Positions 11,572 to 23,389 of a DNA stretch of 64,000 bases are shown piece after piece. Each line of letters opens with the position of its first letter. Positions within the stretch are counted from its first letter, which is position 1. A program made the translations under genes and the position numbers. Origin of the DNA: Glandiceps talaboti (Eukaryota; Hemichordata; Enteropneusta; Spengelidae). The notes under the pieces are model-generated. The model made no database searches. It saw only the letters and a program-made list of their open reading frames with translations, and was not told the origin of the DNA. The stretch lies in NCBI RefSeq assembly GCF_964340395.1, contig NC_135555.1:27988725-28052724 (forward strand), read 5' to 3'.

Positions 11572-14500
11572 GATCAGATCTGGTGCTGACAATCAGCTGT
11601 TCCCCTAACAGATTTGGATGTATATTCAAAAATTGAAATGAGCATTTCAATACGTATTTGTATCTCTCTCTACATGTACTTGAAAGTGTTGAATTTTAAG
11701 TAAGTTTTGTGAGTCCATAGATTTATTTTGTGTTGTTTCCAAAACAACTCTTTTTTTGAATGTTCAGTTTTAGTGTTGTTGCAAAATTCTTTTAATGTTT
11801 TGCCTATATCAAAGATTTTGTATCAAAAGGTTTTTGTGTGATAAAAATGTGTACTTTATCTTGTCTGCATACCATTCACCAGGTTACACCACCATTGAAA
11901 ATGGTCTGCTCCAAGCCTAACTTAAAACATAATTTGCATAAAATACAAGTACTTACTTCAAAAATCGCCGAAAATCCAAAGAGGTAACTCTTGCATTCCA
12001 AATCCCAACAGTCCTCATTCCCTTATAGCTTATGCATGTTATGTGGTCAGACAAGCATTGATACAACCATTATGCACGGTCCATATTCACTGCATGTAGA
12101 ACCTCACGATGGTCGATGGTTCGGTCAAGAGTCAGATCTGACCAGCCACACACAGCGATCATGGCAGGTCGATCGCGGGTCGATATTCTGTCCCATGAGG
12201 TTTGAGTGAGGCCCAAATAGTATCCAGTTATGGTTCATAATCGTGGTCATAGAAGTGGCTGGTTGTTTCTCCGTGAAATCTGCTCAAACTTGAGGTAAAA
12301 CAGGCTAGGCACAACTTGGAAAATGCACCAGTATTTGAAATGACGCGGTACGATACGAATTGCATTATGGGGACTATACCATTATGTGAAGGGGGTGAAT
12401 AGAATGAAAAGTGACTGTGAAGCTTAAAGTGTACATGCAAAGGTACATACTTTTTTTCGTAATTATGTTTATTTTGCCATAAAAATAAATGAAATTGCAT
12501 TCATACCTCTAAATATTGCGCGCATTGGCAAGAAAGTCGCAAAAATACTTGCCCCCTTAATCCCCTGTGCTTCGACTAACTTCGGCACCGCAACCAGCTC
12601 ACGAAAGGTGTCGAGGTCCCACGTGTTACAAAAGCCTTCTAAGCCTTTGTGTAATGTTTACTTATGAATTACTAATTACGCTTGCACTATAGTATTATCT
12701 GTAACTGTACATATTGTGGTGTACCAGTTTAGTCTTCCGACAACAATGGTTCCTTGGTGTTTTAATTTGTCGGCAGCACCCGCAGTGAAACATCACCCTA
12801 CACATATTTCCGAGTGATATAACTGAGTAGGTAATAATGGGTGAAGGCAGTTGAAATCACGTAAAAACTGGACAGTGACGCCATACAGTGAAAGTCGGTA
12901 AATGTTACCGGGGCCGGGGTTCTCCACGCCACCGGTGTAGCCATGATCAAAGCGAAAAAAGGAAGATAAATAAAATAATTTGAAATGATGTTTTCAAGAA
13001 AGCAAGTTAGCTTCATAAAATATTTTCATTACGATAGCATTTGTTTTTAAACAATGCGTAGTCCGATTGTATGTTTTGATTTCCATGTTGCTGGGAGTCG
13101 ATCGTTTTCATTGTGATACATCACATCACTAATACATCCATGATCACATACATCGTCGGAATCATATCAAAGTAAAAAGACGCAACGCTCATTATAATGT
13201 TGCTATTTTTGTTTCCATTGTTTTGTCTACATGAACAATAACCGTGTCATGCCAATCACATGTCAAAAGTGGATGGACACAGCAAAGCACAGTCAGCACT
13301 AAGCTTCACGCTCCCAGGTCAAATAACTTCCACAACGTAAGACATGTCTATCCATAAAAAACTCAAACAAAAATGGTCGGAGACAATACACAATACACCA
13401 CAGTACGGCCGGCTTCAGTGAACACGGGCCGTGCTTTGAAAGAAGATGAAACCACTTCATGTCACTGTGTGGATGGTAATGAACGCAGTAAAAATGAAAT
13501 AAAGTACGTGTACACATAGCTTTCAAGAGGGACGGTTATCCAACAAAACGTTCTGCTCTAACGAATTTGTGGGTCTACTTTCGCGAAGATTTTGAATGGT
13601 CACAGATTGAATGTACTGTTACAACACGCTACATTTGAACAACTTGAGAGAATATTATGGGGAACTCTTGAAGCCATTCTCATTCTCTGTATGTTTGATG
13701 GGTATGGAAATATTACATAATTTTCGTTTCGATTACATCGTCTGTAGGAGCTGTTTTCCACCCATTGAATAGTTATGTCAACAAAGGACGTTGATAACAG
13801 CATTCACTTTATGTAAACAACACGGCTTCACTCGGACATACTCATTCACTACCAGAGGAACTATCGTTACTGCTAGCGGTCGGTTCGAATGAATTTGGCT
13901 AAATCACACCATCAGATGTTAATGCTGGAGTGTATTGCTCTACGCTTGAGGAATCTGATCAATATTCAACGTCGGGTTTTGGCGAAAACGGGTTTTGAAG
14001 TTGACCTTCTGGTTCGACCATAATGGCTTTGCATGTAAAGATACACTGACGAATGCGTTTGTGTTCCCGAAGTGACGTCATAAAGTTCCAAATCCTGTCC
14101 TATCCATATGCAAATGAGAGGTACTTACCTGAAGGTGCTCTGTGGCCGAGCCAAGAGTGCCTCATTTTTCGCGCAATTTCTCGTGTTAGAATTATATTGT
14201 ACTATTACAAACCCGATTTCCTTTATTTTTATGGCAAAATAAACATAATTACGAAAAAAAAGTATGTACCTTTGCATGTACACTTTAATACGTGACTCTG
14301 TTATTATACTGAGTCTGCACTTGACTATAACATCTTTAATTGTTCACCTTGTCATATTTCTGTTTAGGATTTATACATTCTTTTTTTGCATGTTGTTCTA
14401 AAAATAACCATATGGCCAAGTAACCCCCTGGCCAAGGAGTGATGTACGAAAACAACCACATGAATGCTAAGAAAACATGATTTTATTATTTACCAACACC

Positions 14501-14730
14501 TAAACAGAAGTTCCTGAAATAAAGATATCTTTTTTTTTCCATTTGTTAGGTCGTTACGACTGTGTACTTGACTTGGACGATAAGCACACAGCCCAATTTA
14601 AGCGTTTACACTTATTATAGATTAGACAGACATTACTTCATTTACTTGTGCCTGCAACTCTCGGTTTTAAAACATCCGACATAGCTTTGAAGCAAATTCT
14701 AGGCTTTTTGAAATGAGTAAAAGTTATTAA
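11572..14730. other. Unassigned non-coding sequence
   Basis: No open frame in this stretch has a recognisable domain. The only structure I can support is the 67-bp inverted pair listed separately. Several homopolymer T and A runs are present. Confidence 0.55.
12424..14290. repeat. Inverted repeat pair, about 67 bp, arms 1.8 kb apart
   Basis: The arm at about 12424-12490 (TTAAAGTGTACATGCAAAGG through ATTTTGCCATAAAAATAAA) recurs as a near-perfect reverse complement at about 14222-14290. Because both arms are AT-rich and open, each gives an open frame sharing the same residues (KKYVPLHVHF) on opposite strands. They are probably two copies of one repeat or the ends of an unidentified element; TIR character was not established. 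Confidence 0.8.
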
Positions 14731-14970
14731 GTCCGCAACCTTAGCGAAGTAAACGTGTTTGGAAACAAAATATCCGACATATCCACCGAGATATACGACA
14801 ACCGATGCCTTGTTTCGCTGAATCTATCCAACAAAAAGTTAGTCAGATTACCGACATCACTATGTTAGATCTAGGTAAGCTTGGTGATCTGAATTTAAGA
14901 GGGAACAACCTGCGAGAGTCACCTAGGATAGGGAAGTTTGCGAGAAGGGTATCCAAGTAGTCCGTGGATT
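14731..14970 (+). pseudogene. Leucine-rich-repeat protein fragment (pseudogene)
   Basis: One frame from 14731 reads about two LRR modules: a NVFGNKISDIS segment, then LVSLNLSNKKLVRLPTSL, which fits the LxxLxLxxNxLxxLP pattern well. It stops at TAG (14866-14868). The reading continues in another frame from 14865 with LGDLNLRGNNLRESP, a further partial module. The upstream frame is closed by TAA at 14728-14730 and no intact flanking gene was found. The fragment is broken by the frameshift and stops and has probably lost part of a repeat at the junction. The parent could be any LRR protein (NLR-like, ROCO-like or other); the fragment is too short to say. Confidence 0.6.
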
Positions 14971-15329
14971 CCAGACGAAGCAGCGACGACATACATCGCC
15001 GAAAAAATTTCCCGCCTCCACACGACCCCTTACCACGACAGGTAACAAATTATCCACTTAGACGGGGATTTGTTTGTTACTGTGTGTAATGATAACTTCA
15101 CATCAAGGGAACCTAGACCTGGTTTTATAAGAGACAGCTAGGTATACATTTCTACTCATTTAAAAAATAAATAAATAAATACATTTTCATAGAAAATCAA
15201 AACCTTTCAGCGAAAGTTCTGAGAATTGAAAACTCGCTCAAAATGTTTCATTACATGACGTTACATTTGGTAACAGATGTATTTACTGTCACGTGAGTTT
15301 TTTCTGGATACACAAGCACAAAGTCAGAT

Positions 15330-15402
15330 ACACACACACACATACATACATACATACATACATACATACATACATACATACATACACACACACACATACA
15401 CC
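15330..15402. repeat. (CA)n/(TACA)n compound microsatellite
   Basis: Alternating CA and TACA repeats. Just after it (about 15405-15460), the minus strand carries CGAAACGTCGGATTGTAA, a type of motif often seen near the 3' ends of invertebrate retroelements. This may be a retroelement tail, but I could not confirm a family. Confidence 0.95.
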
Positions 15403-18109
15403 CACAGTTATACAGTCCGAATAAAAAATTACAATCCGACGTTTCGAATCAAAATTCTTTATCAATGATATCAAGGCACGATATACAGCAGGTAACAACC
15501 CGACTATACATGGAAAAGAACGACACCACGCGAGTATTTATCAACGGTAGGGTACGACAAAAACATTTAAAAGTATGCGCACCAAAAAGAAGTTCCCTTT
15601 AGAGCACGCTTGAAAGATAGAATAAGCGTAGTTAGATATTAGGGAATGATGTAAATAATCTAATAATTCCATGGGGATCCAGGGTTCCAAAACGAAAAAT
15701 GATTTCCTCCTCCTCCTTCAACATCAATCGATCCTTGTCACCTGAAACCTTACAAATTCCTGAAGTAGACATTTGATACATTATGATCGTTGGTAATAAT
15801 ATGCATAGATACGGGATAGTTACGATCCATTTGTCTGGTAAGACGGAGATATATAAATCATACAAAAATGACATACAGAAATAAAGTGAATACAATACAG
15901 TCATTTAGCCAACTGCTGGAGGACTGTTTACATCAATAAGAAATTTTCCGAGGGGAAGTTTATCACCAGAGGCCAAAATGTGCAAAAACAACATGTGCCA
16001 CATCGAGTACGACTGCATGGAAATGAACCAGCATTAACTTCCAATCTATGTATGGACCACCGTATCTCTAAGATTGGTATCACGACGCCAAGCTGTTAAA
16101 GGTGCTTCACGAAATAATGAATTGGTTAACCTATTAGAACGTAAGATATTAAAATGCGTTTATAGTATGTTCTTAACTGTAGTGGAAAAGGGATGGTATT
16201 GTTAGAGCCAATATGGGATGATTGGTATTACTCTTGTGATCATATGATTTCATACAAGCTTCCCCAGACAAAAATGACCTCTTTTGTAAAGTCGCATTGG
16301 TAACCGACACTGGATAACCACGTATTGGTGAAAGTACGTGCAAAATTCAGTAGATCTTTCCCTGAAATCCAAACCGCTACTACAAATACGACGTAAACGA
16401 AGTAATTGTGAATAGGGAATGCAGTCTTTACACTTATTAGGATGTGCTGAACCATACTGCAAATGGGGGTGGAGGGTCTGTGGTAGGTTTAGTATAAACA
16501 GATATAGATTCACCATCATATACATACATACATACATACATACATACATACATACATACATACATACAAATTATTTTATAAGTTAAAATCCAAAATAAAT
16601 ACCCAATCCGCATCCCACTTGAAGCTGTTTGGTGTTTCAAATATCTATTCGAACTTCAAAGCAACGATCATAATCAGAGAGTTGTTTCGCGAAACCAAGG
16701 AATCGTTGAGTTGTGTAAACTGTTATCAGCTGATCAAACAAATGAATTACAGAGACTTTATTTATCACTCCTTAAAAATTAATTTGTTTGTTTGTTTCTT
16801 TTTGTTTGTTCGTTTGCTTGTTTACATGCTGTTTTTTTTCCGTCAACGGTGAGCCGTTTTACTTTCTCTTTAATGAAAACAGTCTCGAGCATATGCAGAC
16901 GTGACATCACTGTTTACCATCTTAAGTTCACGGGAATTCTAGAGAGAAACGGTGTCCGATACCACTATGGTCGCCCCATTAATACTAGCCACTGAAGAAC
17001 ATTCATTTGAAATACCAGTTGTAGACTTACAACAGATCGGTTCTGCTGTCATATTCGTGCTGGTCCATGTACATTTTCAAGTTCCAGGACACAATGCAGT
17101 GCTCCAGGGCCGGCCTGACGACCCAGTATAAAAGAGCGTTCCATTTATCTAATACGTTTTAATTAATGGTCATTATCTTATATTTCCTTTAAACTAGACT
17201 GCACTTAAAACTGCAACACTGTATCTGTTTTTCTATGTATAACCTAACCGCAAGTTATATGTATCCAGGACGGCAGCAGAGTATGCATGGCCGCGAGGCA
17301 GGCGATCGAACGTTTTAATCCAATGTTAATGATAATAATACATATCAGTTTTATTACATTGTACTGTAGAGAAAAAGACTGAAAAATAGTTGGTCAAGCA
17401 ACTAATCGAATTCAGTTTTCATTTTTTTAATTCACCATCACATTCATTAATCAATACGAGACGCTGATGAGAAGTCACAGGTTGAAGTTTTCGTCTTTTC
17501 GGCGAAGGTGTATTGCTTGTATCTAAGTTTTTTTTTCAACGAAACTAACATTATGATGGAAAATTTTATCAGTCGCACAATGTGTACAGGATATCGCGAT
17601 CTTGTGATGAAAGCCATAATGAGCTGACAGCTGGCCTTTTGATATTTCATTGTTGTACTGTTCTATACAATGTATATGCAAATCAAAACTTTGTTTTAAG
17701 CGGGCATAGTTTTAACCATTGACGGTGATTTAACTCTTTGCAAAAGTCCGAAAGCTGTGGTGGAGGAAAATGACACAGACGTCTGAATGATACATATCGA
17801 ACATTGTAAAATGAAACGAAAACGATGTTTGGTGTGGGATATAAAAACCATTTTTGCACATCACAGAACACTAAAATATCAAATGCAAACGGATGTTTTG
17901 AGTAAGTTTTGTCATAGGTTGGACGCGATCACATGTACAGTATTTACATTTTGATCACAGACTATCTGTGATTTGTCAAGTCGTCCACAACATTGCCGAG
18001 TAGTGCCGATTGGTACGCTTCCACGGCCGTATAACACCAAGAAACAGTTTCTTATAATTGTCTGTGATAATACATAGTCTAGCTGCGAGACATTCGGGCA
18101 TTCCTCTTA
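15403..18109. other. Unassigned non-coding sequence
   Basis: I see no gene that I can support. The region has a (TACA)n microsatellite at 16518-16568, a TTTG-rich patch near 16785-16830 and otherwise unique sequence. Confidence 0.5.
16518..16568. repeat. (TACA)n microsatellite
   Basis: About 12 uninterrupted TACA units. The repeated Met-Tyr-Val-Cys frames on the minus strand come only from the repeat. Confidence 0.97.
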
Positions 18110-18141
18110 CTTCCGATACGACAAGCGTCTCGTATCGGAAG
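18110..18141. other. Perfect 12-bp-stem hairpin
   Basis: CTTCCGATACGA (18110-18121) pairs with TCGTATCGGAAG (18130-18141) around an 8-nt loop. Short GGGC/GCCC complementarity lies further out. No function is assigned. Confidence 0.7.
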
Positions 18142-18927
18142 AAAGCCCGAGGGCCTAGCAGCAATAGACTAACGGTGAAAAGAGAACAACTCCACACTCA
18201 GAGACATTCGACAATGGTGGCACGTACGTATACGTAACGAATACGTAAAATATACAGTGTGCAAAACAAGTCTGGAAGCTGGAACAAAAGACTTAAGTGT
18301 ACGCTTAGTCGACGGAACTGTAGATTTCGGCAGACTTAATGTCTAGTATACTGTTCGTATACTTCAGTACACGAAGCGCATACGTGAGATCTGCAGATAC
18401 AGTAAATTTACGTAGATTCATGTCTATTCAACTTTTTGCCCAGTGGATGTATTCGAAGTAGTTTATTTTGTACTCTGAATTCATTAACATACAACTGTGT
18501 AGACGTCCACCTGGATGCGCTATTATTATAATGACTCGAGAGACGTTAGATCTTTTGATTGGTCGAGAGAGTATATTAATATTGGGACAATGATAAACAA
18601 ATTAGAGAGAACAACGTATTATGTTAGTGTAGAAGGTGGGAGTCAGACTTCGCCAGACAACGGTGGTGCAAGGTCGCAGAGACGCTTGGTCGACGTGGAA
18701 TGGTGCGTCGGTGTTCAGCTTTCCACGTGTATACATGCTCTTCGTCGGAACTCAATGTGCGTTGTTCACCTGTATAAAATGTCCACATCCACCTTTGAAG
18801 TACGTGTGAGATAACTACTACCTACTGGCAACGAGAAGTTTCCATGTTGGATGTATAGCTATCAAAGGTAAAGGCTTTTGTGTGAAAAACAGTGCAATTT
18901 GAGAATAGCGAACTTTAACATTCGTAA

Positions 18928-19520
18928 GGGAGTGTCCAGATCTTACTTCCAGTGGGGCCCAGGAGGATTTCCCCTTTTCCTTGTGTATTTTTTCATGTCT
19001 CCCCCCCCCCACAATGAGCATAAATTACCAAAACAGTGAAAATTAAAAAAGAGAAAAATCAGACATGGTATCCACTTACATAGTAGGAACATCAGAATTT
19101 AGATTTAGAAAACTGGCTGGAAAAATTAATGAAATTAAAATTAATATCATGGACATGAATGAAACAGATAGTGACTGAGACTGAAAGTGATACTTCTGTA
19201 ATGCATGATCTAGGCAGTGATGGAGACAATTGTGATACTGATAGCTCAGAAAATTCATGTACTGATGATAACACTGATAGTGATTGTGATGAAACAAGTC
19301 TTGCACATCCTCACGGACAAGTTACTTTGAGAAGTGTCAGAATTAATATTGCAGTTGATTTATGTTGAATTAAATAATCATGATTTTTTCCATTACCCCC
19401 CTAGAAAATTGTGAATTTTTTGTTTAGCCCCCCCCCCCCCCAATTCTTCCTGAGAAAAATTGATGCTCCCCCTCCCCGAAAATCCCCCTGGCCCCCTGGA
19501 AGTAAAATCTGGGCGCTCCC
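18928..19520. mobile_element. MITE with TAA target duplication
   Basis: The left end is GGGAGTGTCCAGATCTTACT. The right end, read on the other strand, is GGGAGCGCCCAGATTTTACT. Both are followed by TCCAG, a G-rich run and a GGATTT motif. TAA lies on each side (18925-18927 and 19521-19523). The structure parallels the element at 1146-3543: the same duplication length, G/C-rich subterminal runs and an acidic coding remnant inside. The family is therefore inferred to be PIF/Harbinger-like. Confidence 0.8.
19159..19368 (+). pseudogene. Acidic Ser/Asp-rich reading-frame remnant in the MITE
   Basis: A 69-codon frame is rich in Asp, Ser, Thr and Glu (it includes SDGDNCDTDSSENSCTDD) and ends in a short more basic part. 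Its composition and position recall the acidic stretch in the larger element at 2100-2265. No domain is recognised and the frame has no complete N-terminal part. It is best read as a fragment of a protein once carried by this element family. The minus-strand frames over the same bases are shadows. Confidence 0.35.
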
Positions 19521-20335
19521 TAAAGACGTATCGGACAATTTCTGTACACGTCATTTCGTCATTCCGACATAAACCATCTGTTCATCCGCCGTTGAAGACC
19601 GGCGTAGAGACCAAAGAACACTAGTATAAGATAGATTATGTTGAACTGTATTATTTATAACATAATTGCGTTGTATGTGATAATTTGGTGCTGATAAATA
19701 CTTTATCATACATTGTAGTATACATTTTTAGTGGTCTGAGTACACACATGTATCATGAAAAGTTGAGAACAACACGCCTACGCCGTATGTAATACAAAGG
19801 TCGACGTCAACATGTGCGCTCGTACCTGAACTGACCCTTAGGAAATACGCATTCACTTTTCCTCACATTACGTTTTTGTTCCTAAAGCTATTTTGCTCAC
19901 GCTCACAGTATAGTGTACCATGCCATCTAATTTCAATTCTTGCCAGTTTCACAATAATGAATGTTATTGATGCGCCAAACTTCAGTTGTTGTAGATTAAC
20001 TACTTTTACCCGTTGCACATGGGTCGTGTTCTACGTACTACATCATACAAGCGGTCATAACCTTAACGTGACGGGGTGTACACATGTGTGTACGCGGCTG
20101 AAGTCGCGGTTGTTGGAAAAAAAACCAGATACTATCACACGTACATTAACAGTTTTGAGAACTGATATAATGTTTGAGCGATCAACTTTGAAGGTAATAA
20201 GAATGTGTATTTGACGCCGAAACGCGTCGTAATGGATGTCAAAGGTCACGCCTGTCACGAGCACGACGTCCTTGTTACCTGCGCCTGTCAGCAGACTCGG
20301 CCAAAAAAAAGTTGAAAAAAATAAAAAAATAAAAA

Positions 20336-22500
20336 ACTTTTATAAAAAATACATTTTGACTTTTAATTATATATAATCCTTAAAAATTCTGGTTTGACGA
20401 AAAATAAAACAATATTCTCAAATAAATGAAAACTTGTTTCAATTGATATAATATGAACATGGAATAAAAGTACATAAACGGTTAAATTAGTTTATCAGTA
20501 CGAAAAATATATAAGAAATACTACAGCTAAAATAAAATTATAATTCTGGCCTGAACGGCTTACCATATGGGATATCCCAAAACTCGTTCTTTGTAGAATT
20601 TTATTTACCCTTGTATTCAGATTGTACCAAATTGATGTCTGTGGTACTTCTACTTTCAGTTTCACGGTGATAGTTCGCAGCATTGTAACGATCATCTTGT
20701 ATAGCTTGGCTTTTAACACAACATGCAAGCATACGTATGTTCTGTGTACGTCTGTAACGATGTGACATCAAGACCCCTTCTGTTTCAAATTGGTGTAGAC
20801 AGTAGATGTCTCTCTTGCATGATTATATAAATGTGGGCTGTAAATGAAGGAAGTGACGTAATTTCTGACAAAGCTTGCCGTTTTTTCATTTTTTTTCAAC
20901 TTTTTATTTTTTAACTTTTTTTAAAAACTTTTTTCAACGATCATTTTGCTTTGAACAATTTCCCTTCTAGACACCAAAAATATATTACAGAGATTAAGAT
21001 GTCTTCATACAAAAGCGATTAAGATGACGACATAACCTTTGACACGTACGCGTCGCACAATTGTAAGTTGTAAAAACATGTGTATATGTTCTTCTGTTCG
21101 CTGGCGACTTCCCAGGCCGGGCGCGAGTTATAGGGCAATGCACGAAGGGGGACCGATTGTCTGCCATGGCAGACGAATACTCCTACCACGAGAACTTGTA
21201 CAAGTAGCTGCAGTAAGCCATTACAATAAATTGTAGTCTTAATTTTTTGTTCTGAGCATTCTATCATTCCGGGGATGTACTTCAAACTCACGCAAGATTC
21301 CTCGGAATGACAAACACTGAATAACGCCACCTTTGGAATTTGTGACTATTTTTTGCATCTAAGGAAAACATACACTCACTAATTCTTGATTCTGCGAAAT
21401 TCATTATTGTTGATACAGATTTGTGATTACTCTATTGTTGATGTTTGTCAGTACTTATTTATTTATTTATTTATTTATTTGTTTGTTTGTTTGTTTGTTT
21501 GTTTGTTTGTTTGTTTGTTTGTTTGTTTGTTTGTTTTCATAAACAAAACTAACTAGGCCTGAGTTCGTAATAATTTACTGCAACTCTTTGCAGGATTTTG
21601 ATATCAAGCATTTCCTTTCCAATACTGCATAAACATGTGCCTTTTGAGTCAAACTTCTTACTCTTACTCCCGGCGTTGCATACATAGATGTTGTCATCAT
21701 CATCATCATCTGTTGCAAGCACCTGTGAGACTTTCAACATCGTTTTTAGGGTATCTTTTGTATTCTCTGCAGATTTTATGAGCTTCAGAGTAGGTTGTTG
21801 TTACGATGCGTGTCGACAACACAGTTAACAGACTAAAATAGCCCTTAACTCCACTAAGGGCATAGTACATTCTAAACGGTATCTACACAAGACCCACTTG
21901 TACTACACTGGTGTTTTTACATTTTAATTCAAAGGCCACAGGTCCAAAATACAAGTCACTATATGAACAAAAACATAATACGATTAAAAAAATGTACAGT
22001 TCCAATTAATTTGTTTCAGCTCTTACAGTGGTAGAGCGTGTTTGTGAAAGGTTGCAAGAGTTTGTAAATCAAGCTACCTATACCTGGTTAGACTCTGGTT
22101 AGACTGTAAGATACGTCGTGACGTTCCGCCCTCACCGGCCTCCTCTCACCCGGGTTGGCGGATGTGTGGGGGCGCCCGTCACGGCGTACCTTACGGACTA
22201 CTACCTGGTCAGATTATATCAGCCCAGTGAATTTTTCATAAGAAGGTGGACAATAAAAATATTGTTGAAAATAATATACTTGAACCTAGCATTGGCCAAA
22301 AAAAAATTCAATGGGAAGTTATAATCATTATCAAATTCATTTGAGTCACAAAGAACACAAGTATCGACTCAGTCACTTTGTCGTTTTCCTGTTTTAATTT
22401 TAATCCATACTGGCGTGAAGAGCATCTAAAATGTGCCAACATTCTTCAATGACTAATAATAATGATAATAACTGATGTTACGTAGAGCTTGAGTATTGGC
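20336..22500. other. Unassigned AT-rich sequence
   Basis: I see no supported gene. A/T-rich arms at about 20300-20350 and 20880-20940 are partly inverted copies of each other. A tetranucleotide repeat sits at 21454-21536 and a small (CAT)n run at about 21696-21711. Confidence 0.5.
21454..21536. repeat. (TTTA)n(TTTG)n microsatellite
   Basis: TTTA-type units switch abruptly to TTTG-type units at about 21480. Confidence 0.97.
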
Positions 22501-22878
22501 ACTGATGTATTTGAAGTAGTTTATTTTGTACTCTGAATTCACTGTGTAGACGTCCACCTGGATACGCTATTATTATAATGACTCGAGAGACGTTAGATCT
22601 TTTGATTGGTCGAGAGAGTATATTAATGTTGGGGCAATGATAAACTAATTAGAGAGATCAACGTCTCATGTTAGTGTAGAAGGTGGGAGTCGGACTTCGT
22701 CGGAACTCAGTGTGCGTTGTTCACCTGTATACAGTGTCCACATCCACCTTTGAAATAAGTGTGAGATGACTACGACCTACTGGCAACGAGAAGTTTCCAT
22801 GTTGGATGTATAGCCGTCAAAGGTGGCTTTTGTGTGAAAACAGTGCAATTTGAGAATAGCGAACTTTAACATTCGTAA

Positions 22879-23029
22879 GGGAGTGTCCAGATCTTACTTC
22901 CAGGGGTCCCCGGAGGATTTCCCCTTTTCCTTGTGTATTTTTTTCATGCCCCCATCCTACAAAAGCTTGGGAAAAATTGATTCCCCCCCCCCTGCAAGTT
23001 CTTGATTTTTTTCCATGCCTCCCCGTAGA
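22879..23029. mobile_element. Truncated copy of the TAA-type MITE
   Basis: The segment starts with GGGAGTGTCCAGATCTTACT after TAA, as at 18928. It loses its right half: no matching right terminal repeat is found before the microsatellite at 23078. Confidence 0.75.
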
Positions 23030-23076
23030 CTTACACACACATACACGTACACAAAACACACTATACATACACAGTG

Positions 23077-23077
<1 letters not shown>

Positions 23078-23108
<31 letters not shown>

Positions 23109-23147
23109 TGTATGTATGTACGTACGTATGTATGTATGTATGTATGC
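23078..23147. repeat. (TATG)n microsatellite
   Basis: A nearly pure TATG repeat with a short ACGTACG interruption. It lies exactly where copy 2 of the duplicated segment has its deletion. Confidence 0.97.
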
Positions 23148-23389
23148 AGTTGTTGGAAAAACAGATAGTATCACACGTAAATTAACAGTTTTGAGAACTG
23201 GTATAATGTTTGAGCGATCACCTTTGAAGGTAATAAGAATGTGTATTTGACGCTGAAACACGTCGTATTGGATGTCAAAGGTCACACCTGTCACGAGCAC
23301 GACGTGCTCGGGACCGGTGTCTGTCAGCAGAGTCGGCCAAAAAAAAAGTTGGAATGAAAAATAAAAAAATAAAATACTTGCCATATCCC

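Larger units (their letters stand above)
18440..20335. repeat. Dispersed duplicated segment, copy 1 (longer)
   Basis: The segment from about 18440 (GTAGTTTATTTTGTACTCTG) to 18995 matches 22505-22960, and 20098-20335 matches 23145-23385. The middle of copy 1 (about 1.1 kb, including the MITE's right half) is missing from copy 2. Both copies end in an A-rich GGCCAAAAAAAAGTTG stretch. On the minus strand both right parts keep an open frame with the shared residues RQIHILITFK. The segment is probably an unclassified transposable element or a local duplication. Confidence 0.85.
22505..23385. repeat. Dispersed duplicated segment, copy 2 (internally deleted)
   Basis: This is the partner of 18440-20335. 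The left part (to about 22960) and the right part (from 23145) match. The intervening portion is replaced by a truncated MITE and a (TATG)n microsatellite. A deletion within copy 1's own MITE region (about 18794 onwards) is also visible as shorter spacing here. Confidence 0.85.

Noticed and set aside
9055-11579. An 8-bp target duplication for the hAT-like element
   Set aside because: The flanks ATCTGCAT and GATCAGAT do not match, so the hAT assignment rests on the ends alone.
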